From Desmodus rotundus (Eukaryota; Chordata; Mammalia; Chiroptera; Phyllostomidae), in assembly GCF_022682495.2 (NCBI RefSeq), contig NC_071388.1, forward strand, positions 85,313,073 through 85,377,072: DNA of 64,000 nucleotides, read 5' to 3'. Below, one piece after another: positions 57,300-64,000 of this stretch (its first letter is position 1; every line of letters starts with the position of its first letter). The position numbers and the translations under genes are program-made. The notes below the pieces were generated by a model. It had not been told where the DNA came from. It saw only the letters and a program-made list of their open reading frames with translations, and searched no databases.

Positions 57300-57840
57300 A
57301 CCACATTCAAGTAACTTTTATCACAGCATATTATTATGATTGTTCTATTGATTTTCCCCTATGTTTTTTCTAAGAGTATTATAGTTTTACATTTTCAATT
57401 TAAGTCTGCAATCCACTTTGAGTTCATTTTTGTATAAATAAGATGTGATGGCTGGGAGATATACAGGGTGGGGTAAAAGTAGGTTTTCAGTTGTGTGTAT
57501 GGGAAATAACAGAAGAATTAATAAACAATAATACAAGAATAAACTGTGTTTTGCATACTTACAACTGTACATTTATTTTTACCCCACCCTGTATGTTGCG
57601 GTTCTTTTTGAAAAATATTTGTGGATATCCAGTTGCTCCAGGGCCATTTGTTGAAACAGCTATCCTTCCTGCATTACACTTCTTTTGCACTTTGTCAACA
57701 AGCGGTTGGGCATGCATTTGTCGGCCTATATTCTGGATTCTCTATTCTGCTCACTGAGCCATGTGTCTACCCTTCCGCCAACACCACCCAGTCAGCACTC
57801 TAACACACATCTTACGCTTCTTTTGTTGTAGATCCACAGG
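57300..57840 (-). mobile_element. Old LINE-1 ORF2 fragment, antisense
   Basis: GCAATCCACTTTGAGTTCAT, GTGGATATCCAGTTGCTCCA, GGGCCATTTGTTGAAACAGC and AGCCATGTGTCTACCCTTCC are complements of L1 ORF2. A 128-bp inverted-repeat element interrupts it at 57464-57591. Confidence 0.75.
57464..57591. mobile_element. 128-bp MITE with long inverted repeats and TA duplication
   Basis: Left end CAGGGTGGGGTAAAAGTAGG and right end (minus strand) CAGGGTGGGGTAAAAATAAA share their first 15 bases. The similarity then continues with mismatches through CAGTTGT and GTATG, giving arms of about 38 bp. A TA dinucleotide flanks each end (57462-57463 and 57592-57593), as for Tc1/mariner targets. There is no coding capacity. 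It sits in an L1 whose sequence continues on both sides. Confidence 0.85.
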
Positions 57841-58560
57841 TCCCTGAGACTCTGCTGACATTTTTCAGTTTATTTGATTTTTTTTTTCAGATTGGTTAGT
57901 TCCTATGTTGTCTTCAAGTTAACCAATTCCTTTGTCTTTTCTCACAGTTTTGCTGTTGAGCTCATTTTTTAAAATTTTGGTTACGGTATTTTTAAGATCT
58001 AAGATTTCTAAATTCCCATGTGGTTCTTTTTTATATCTTCTATTCCTTTTATGAAACTTTTTTATTTCTCTGCTGAGAATTTCTTTAGTATGTTAGAAGC
58101 CACTCGTGAGTCACTCTCGTGAAGGCTGTTCTACCTTTTTCAGATAATTATGATATTTATCTGCTTGGTGTTGGCATCTATTGATTGTCTCTTTTCTTTC
58201 ACTTTGACATCTCCCTCATTCTTGGTAGAATGGATGATTTTTTAAAATGGAAACCTGGACATTTGGATATTATGATATGAGGTACTTTATCTCATTAAGT
58301 CTTCTGCTTTAGTTGGCTTTCTCTAAAACTACTCAAGCAGGGGAAAGACAGGCACTGACTTGTTACTGCCAGGTAGAGGTAAGTGTCCAGGTTCCCCATC
58401 AGCCTTCATCTATACCCAAGTGGGTGCTACTCGTCACTGTCGAGCAGGGTTTGGAGTTTCATAACCCTAAGAGGACAACACTGGTGACTCCCTAGCTGGG
58501 AGGGATGTTGGCATTGTTCCCCATGTAGCCTGTATAGATACTGACACTGTTTTCTGTTAT
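57841..58560 (-). mobile_element. Old LINE-1 5' region, antisense
   Basis: TTGTCTTCAAGTTAACCAAT, AATTCCCATGTGGTTCTTTT, GTTGGCATCTATTGATTGTC, AAACCTGGACATTTGGATAT and CAGGTTCCCCATCAGCC are complements of the 5' region of old mammalian L1s. Next to ORF2 sequence at 57840 it implies a large internal deletion or two separate fragments. Confidence 0.6.
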
Positions 58561-59645
58561 CTGAGCTCATTCATGGGGCGTCACATTAGAAAATCCTCAG
58601 ACACCAGAAAGACTTCAAAGTCCAAATGAAAAAAATATCTCCCTTCACCCATGGTCTTTTGAATAGTTCTGTGCCTGATTCTAACATGAACTTTAAAATG
58701 ATCTGAAAATCAATTTACAGTGAACTCATTACATTGCCAGGCAAGCACTATCCTGAGGCAGGTCTTAAAATATGCTAATAGGAATGTAAAAACACTAAAT
58801 TTATTTTACATCCATAAGACTCATAATGGAATATTCATCTTCAGCTGTGGATTCCTATCTTAATGTTTAATTTAATGAAACCAAAGGCATCTGAATAAAA
58901 TGTTGTAAAATTTATAATAAACAACTGCTTATCAGGACAATTTATTACTGGTACACTATTTGCCTGGGGATATAATTTTAAGCAGTTTAGATGCGAACAT
59001 CCAGAACCGTCTTTCATATCTGTAAGAACTACCCAACTGTTTTTGCCCCCTCCTGAGGTGACTCTTGATCCCTGTGTTCCCTGAGCAGCTGTGAAAATTT
59101 GTAAGAAGCTGATACCCTCTCACTGCTAAGTCTTCAACTGCAGACTTAACTGTTTAATGACCCAGCAAGTCCAGTAGATAATGAAGGAAAATCAACATAC
59201 CTCAAGAAGTCTCTCCAGTCCTCAGTGGACAGAGTCCCAGGAAAGATAAGTACCCTATCAGGCTATCCTAAACCGTCACTCAGAACTGACTGCTGGAACA
59301 TTTATGCCTTCGGTACTTCTTTCTCTGGTCATCCACTTGCAACCTTAACTTATTTAAGGTGCAATTAGCTAAATTTTCTCCTACGAAATCTGATGAAGAT
59401 AGAACTCAGTCTCGTCACCACTGGAATGTCTTTTAGATATAGCCTTTTAGGTAACAGGTACCACCTTCATAACAGAGAAAGAGGACATTGCTCCTGAACT
59501 TTTCCACTCACTTCTTACACACAAGATGAGGGGTGTGTAGACCCATGGCCTAGGCCCAATCAGATCCATGCCCACACTTTTAGACCATTCTCTGTGTACC
59601 TAAGACCTCATTGTGTTCTCCCCAAATGGTCTACACTTCTTTCAA
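58561..59645. other. No recognisable feature
   Basis: Nothing identifiable. Confidence 0.45.
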
Positions 59646-59649
59646 AATT

Positions 59650-59870
59650 TGACTCTGGCTGTCAGCTGGGACCTTGGCTAGGGTTATCAGCCCAAACATC
59701 TCCACATGGCATCTCCATATGGTCGCTTCATTTCTTCACAGCATGTTGACTATGTTCAAAGAACAAGCTGTATTGCTTTTTATAGCTTAGCCTTGGAAGT
59801 GCAATAGTGTGGCATCTGCCTTAGTCACAGGCATGCCCAAAGTCATAGAAAGCTTAACATAATCTTTTCC
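59650..59870. mobile_element. Unnamed old LTR-like repeat
   Basis: GGCTGTCAGCTGGGACCTTG, CACATGGCATCTCCATATGG, ACAAGCTGTATTGCTTTTTA and CATAGCTTAGCC-type order resembles a widespread mammalian LTR-like repeat. Family not assigned. Confidence 0.4.
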
Positions 59871-60248
59871 CTCGCCTCAACCTTTACATGGGAGAAATGC
59901 CTATAACATATTATAAAAAGTGTACATGGAAAAGGAGAACTTGTTGCAGCTGTTTTGGAAAATATAATCTGCCACGTATGCTATTAAAAGAAAACTAAGA
60001 TTTCTATGCTTGTGCCTTCAAACTACAAGGTGTAACAGTGTTTCTTATCTCAAAAATCTATTTTATATATAAATATTTTTTCTGGATTTAATGCTAAAGA
60101 GAGAATGTAGGGCTCTTCTAACAAATACCCTTAGTTTATAAACAAATCTAGTGGTGCAGAAAGGGTTTAAGTAACTTGTCTACATTCTGATAGATTTTTA
60201 ACCAATTCACAGTCTTTTAACTTCCAGCAGAGTTCTCTTCCCATGATA
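59871..60248. other. No recognisable feature
   Basis: A weak MIR-like stretch may be present near 60150-60240; nothing else. Confidence 0.35.
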
Positions 60249-60922
60249 CGTCAAGAAAAAGTCCAGCCATCATTAATATAATAGAATGGTTTGTGCAACA
60301 TCAATGTAGCCTGGCAGCCAAGGAGAATGTACTGGAATGTTCATGTGTGAACAAGGATGACTTCACTGTACTAGTCAGTGGGGGCGGTAGACACCATTGA
60401 GTGAGCATGTGTACTGTGTAGCCATCACATTTAAAATGATTGAGCGAGTAGAGCAAAGGATTTGCATCAAATTTTGCATTAAGCTTGAACATTCCTCCAT
60501 GGAAACTATTTGGATGATTCAGAAGGCTGCTGCAGCTATGGGCAACTGGTGATTGGTAGCTTCATCACAACATGTGTCCAATTGTGCATCACGTCTCATA
60601 CAGAGTTTTTTGGCAAAAAATCAAATCATGGCAGTGACTCAAAACCCCCTACAGTTCAGATTTGGTGCCCTGAGACTTCTGGCTTTCCCCAACTAAAATC
60701 ATCTTGAGAAGGAAGAAATTTCAGACTGTTAATGAGATTCAGGAGTATACAATGGAGTAGCTGATTGCAACTGGGAGAACTGTGTGAGGTCCCAAGATGC
60801 CTACTTTGAAAGGGACTGAGGCATCACTGTCCTATGTACAATATTTCTTGTATCTTGTATCTTCTTCAATGAATGTCTCTATTTTTTATATTACATGGCA
60901 GGATGCTTTCTGGACAGACCCA
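60249..60922 (+). mobile_element. Mariner deletion derivative, copy 2
   Basis: Same family and internal join as 20930-21596. Right end on the minus strand TGGGTCTGTCCAGAAAGCAT; left end CGTCAAGAAAAAGTCCAGCC, decayed. TA flanks the element (60247-60248 and 60923-60924). Transposase start and end remnants are fused; the catalytic middle is missing. Multiple stops, so not functional. Confidence 0.75.
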
Positions 60923-62375
60923 TAAATGCTTTTACATTAAAATGTTTAAAATGCTGTCGTCTGTCATCTACTATGGTATCTGTAACAATGCTCAAGTCAT
61001 CAACAGCACCTCCACCCTTTCTGAGGAGCTTTAAAAACACAACCGATGGCTTCCTTCTTTTCTGTAAATCAATTTCATACAGCCCTATGTGGAAACTGCA
61101 GGAACTTTCATAAGCGTGCAGTTGAAGCAGGACCCTCAGGTATGTTAGCTGACAGCTCCACGTATAGCAACAGGGACATTCAATGCAAAAACATAATTAC
61201 TTCAAATTTGTTTTTAGACATTTATTGACCTTAAGAGTTCAGAATCTATAATGTTCCTCTTATCCAAAACTAATCACTGACATTTCATAACTTGAATGCT
61301 GACAAATTTCCACTCAGTTGCTGTCAAAGGTAGAATAATTATATTTAAGACACTATCTTCTAGAATTTTTCATATATTTTGGAGAGCAGTGTTGAAGTCT
61401 AATTTTAAAGGTGTTCAATTGTCAACAGAATATTTTTAAAAATCTAATTTCTGGGAGAAGTGATATATGAATATTGAATGCAGATAAAACCTATTGACAT
61501 GTAATACTTCCTTTGGTCTTTTGAAAGCAACATGCTACTTCTCAGAGCTATATATTTAATGAGCCTGAGGTCAGACTGTGATCTACAAATACATATTTTT
61601 AATTTAAAAGTTGACAAAAATAAATAAAAATCTAATAGCTGACTGTAACAATTGCATAAATATTGCTATTTACCCATCAAAACTGGGCTATTAACTTATT
61701 TTTAGAAAATGTTATAAAAATTGTATTTATATTTTTACTTTAAATTATAACAAAGATGCAAAAATATGCCATCATACACCATTATAATAATGCAATTAAT
61801 GTAATTAAACATTAGCATCTAATGTAATTACCAGTCAGTTCCACATCAGACTAATTTTTGGACTCTAAGTCAAATTTTGAACAATTATTTCCTTCATGGA
61901 GAAAGAACCATCTTATCTGTATCTATGAACTATTCACACAAATTGACATAAGTCACAAAGAAAGGTTTAACATATTTAAAAATAAAGAAATTATACAGTG
62001 AGTACATTATTCTCAGTGAAAGTACAAGTTAATTACATATTTAAAAACAATATATCTACAATAATATAGAGATGAAAATCACAACATAAAAAGTATAATA
62101 TGACAAAATATTATTATTATTATGAAAAGCACTAATGCAAATTGATAAACATGAAAGCCTCTCAGGCCCTCCTTTCTGTTATCAAAAAAATAACAGATCG
62201 CTGAAGAAGTAAATGAAGAAATAACAAATATAAATGAATAATAAGCATTTGAAGAAAATTCACCACACTAATAATCATTTCCATGTAAGTTAAATTCATG
62301 TAATCCAGTTAGCACTTAAAATTAGCAACGATGAAAAAACAACAACACCCAGTTCCTGCGATGTTGTGCTGAAGA
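60923..62375. other. No recognisable feature
   Basis: AT-rich, apparently unique sequence. A small inverted repeat CTGTTAT / ATAACAG lies near 62177-62197. Confidence 0.5.
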
Positions 62376-62379
62376 AAGG

Positions 62380-62830
62380 CACTCCGAACCACAACTGGTA
62401 AAAACGCCTAAAGTGGCATATTTTTATGAAGAACAATCCGGTCATTAGTTGCTTGAAAAACATCCAAAACCTTTGATCAAGTAAGTCCACTTTTGAAAGT
62501 CTGTTTTTAGGGAATTAAATTTGAAAAAAGACAAAAACTTATGCCAACTGCATTTATTATTGCATTGTTTATAACTAGTAAAACTTTGAACTTAACATAA
62601 ATATTCAACTTTAGGAAATAACTAAATACAATCCTCATATATAAACTGTAAAGATTTTAATAAGGTTTTTAATAGTGTGAACAGCTGCATATGAAATAAT
62701 ATTATTTAGAAGGAGTACACAAACATTCAGTGTGTTCTCAACTATATAAAATGTACACTAAAGAAATCTGGAATATAATATTCCAAAAAGTTGAGAGTAA
62801 TTCTGGCATCATAGAATTGTAAGAGACTTC
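62380..62830 (+). mobile_element. Old LINE-1 ORF2 3' fragment
   Basis: AAGTCCACTTTTGAAAGTCT, TGCATTTATTATTGCATTGT, CATAAATATTCAACTTTAGG, AACAGCTGCATATGAAATAA and a later ACTATATAAAATGTACAC block follow the end of ORF2 in old L1s. Diverged. Confidence 0.55.
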
Positions 62831-64000
62831 ATTTGAGTTTTTGCTTTTTATGTCTTTAAAATGAATCTGCATCACTCACTCTTGGAAAAAGGGACAAGGA
62901 GAGAAAATATTTCCCTTTCATCCTTATCTACCAAGAAAGGCAAGGTCAAGTGTCATTCTAAGAAAAATAATAACTTTATTCTATTTTCTCAATACAGTTA
63001 CCAACCTGCCTTGCCTATTGCTGTTTCCACTTATAGCTCCATCTCTTTACACATGTTTTATGATAGATTTGTTACAGCAGATGCTGTCACGCTTTTAAAA
63101 ATGTGTATAACATAGAATATGTAAAAACAATTTAAAAGAATTGGCATGATGATGAGAAAAGTTGAATAGTTTATTCAGGACAAAAGTTTGCAGATTACTG
63201 AAGGTTTAAATGTAAAACTAAACTTAATCAATGTTTTTTATCTTACATTTTGGACTCTAAATAAATCCTAGGTTTTTAAGCAGAAAGGTTATGAGAGCAA
63301 CCAATAAGAGAAGCCAGGAACATTATGTTCTCTGCAAGAAAAAATGAGCAAATTGCATGTGTAGAGAGTTTGTCACAGGATTATCGGTTGAAGTGCTTCT
63401 GAGTATATCATTTGTCTATGTATACTATTCCTCAGTGGCAGCTTTCTCTTGTCAGTAAAGGAATTTTATTATTTTGTTCCAATCCTCGGGAAAAGCTTTC
63501 TACCAAGCAAATGAGTGAGCCATGGAAGTAGAACAGGTGGCTGTATTGACCGCCCCTGGTCATGCAGTGGGTCTGATGTTTTCTGTATACAAAGACGACT
63601 TATGCGTGTCAACACTCTGTTTCCACCAATTCTCTTTAGGAAATGACTCTAGAAAATTTTCTTCAGACTGTTATCATCATTGTCTGTTACCAAAATGCAC
63701 CAGTCTTTTTCTAACATAATATGATCACTTCTAAGTTAGAACACATTTTGAATAATCTTTCAATACTCTGTGCTACAAATATAGTAATATCATTTCCTTG
63801 TTTTTTAGAGTAAAGCTATGAACTCACTTTTTAAATGCATTTAAAAAATCTTCCCAAAATGGAATTAAATATTTGCCTGTATTGCTGTCAATAAATGACA
63901 ATGTTTTAGGAAGTTATAGATTTACCCCCATAAATATGCCCAAGCTTTGATTGAAATGCAAACTCTAGAAAATGTCTATGCAGCCTGAAAGATTAACATC
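62831..64000. other. No recognisable feature
   Basis: AT-rich sequence to the window edge; the open frames at 62861-63115 and 63522-63719 show no domain. Confidence 0.5.

Overview
This window is nuclear DNA from a mammal, almost certainly a bat. The main evidence is at least four copies of the tRNA-derived VES-type SINE (opening like GCCCTGGCTGGTGTGGCTCAG, with pol III A and B boxes and a TC-rich tail). Supporting it are young LINE-1 3' ends, ORF1-only 'half-L1' (HAL1-like) elements, mariner-type DNA transposons, and the older mammalian layers MIR, L2, ERVL-type LTRs, MER2 and Tigger. No HeliBat-like Helitron was noticed, so I do not narrow the family further. I found no intact protein-coding gene, no rRNA or tRNA gene, and no CRISPR. 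The base composition is AT-rich and CpG-poor, as in a gene desert or a very large intron.

Layout. 1-445: class II-like ERV LTR on the minus strand, cut by the window edge. 3585-5440: ancient L2 (minus) split by a related 816-bp solo LTR with a 6-bp target duplication. 6000-8345: MLT1-like fragment, then an L1 (plus) split by a 5'-truncated HAL1. 9890-11325: two ERVL-type LTRs, the second split by another LTR. 12400-13905: MIRs and L1 3' ends. 15606-16159: mariner-type element with inverted ends. 17616-18828: an L1 inserted by twin priming, with a perfect 16-bp target duplication. 20930-22515: mariner deletion derivative, L1 3' end and two VES SINEs. 24850-30345: two nearly full-length HAL1 copies head to head. 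31685-34510: MLT1-like LTR and old L1. 38190-40560: L2, old L1 and two local duplications. 41680-44258: VES, and a HAL1 with a VES inside it. 45545-46590: broken retrocopy of KPNA7 (importin alpha-8), abutting an L2 that runs to 48775 and is split by another repeat. 50238-50292: a strong hairpin. 52000-54260: LTR fragments and an unclassified repeat. 55525-58560: HAL1 tail, MER2, Tigger, and an L1 carrying a 128-bp inverted-repeat element. 60249-60922: second mariner deletion derivative. The remainder is apparently single-copy AT-rich sequence.

Nothing here works as a pathway. The value of the window is its record of transposition: nested insertions with readable target duplications give a relative chronology. 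L2, MIR and ERVL elements are oldest; class II-like LTRs, mariners and HAL1 came later; VES and the twin-primed L1 look among the youngest. All family names come from recognising sequence by eye, without a database search.
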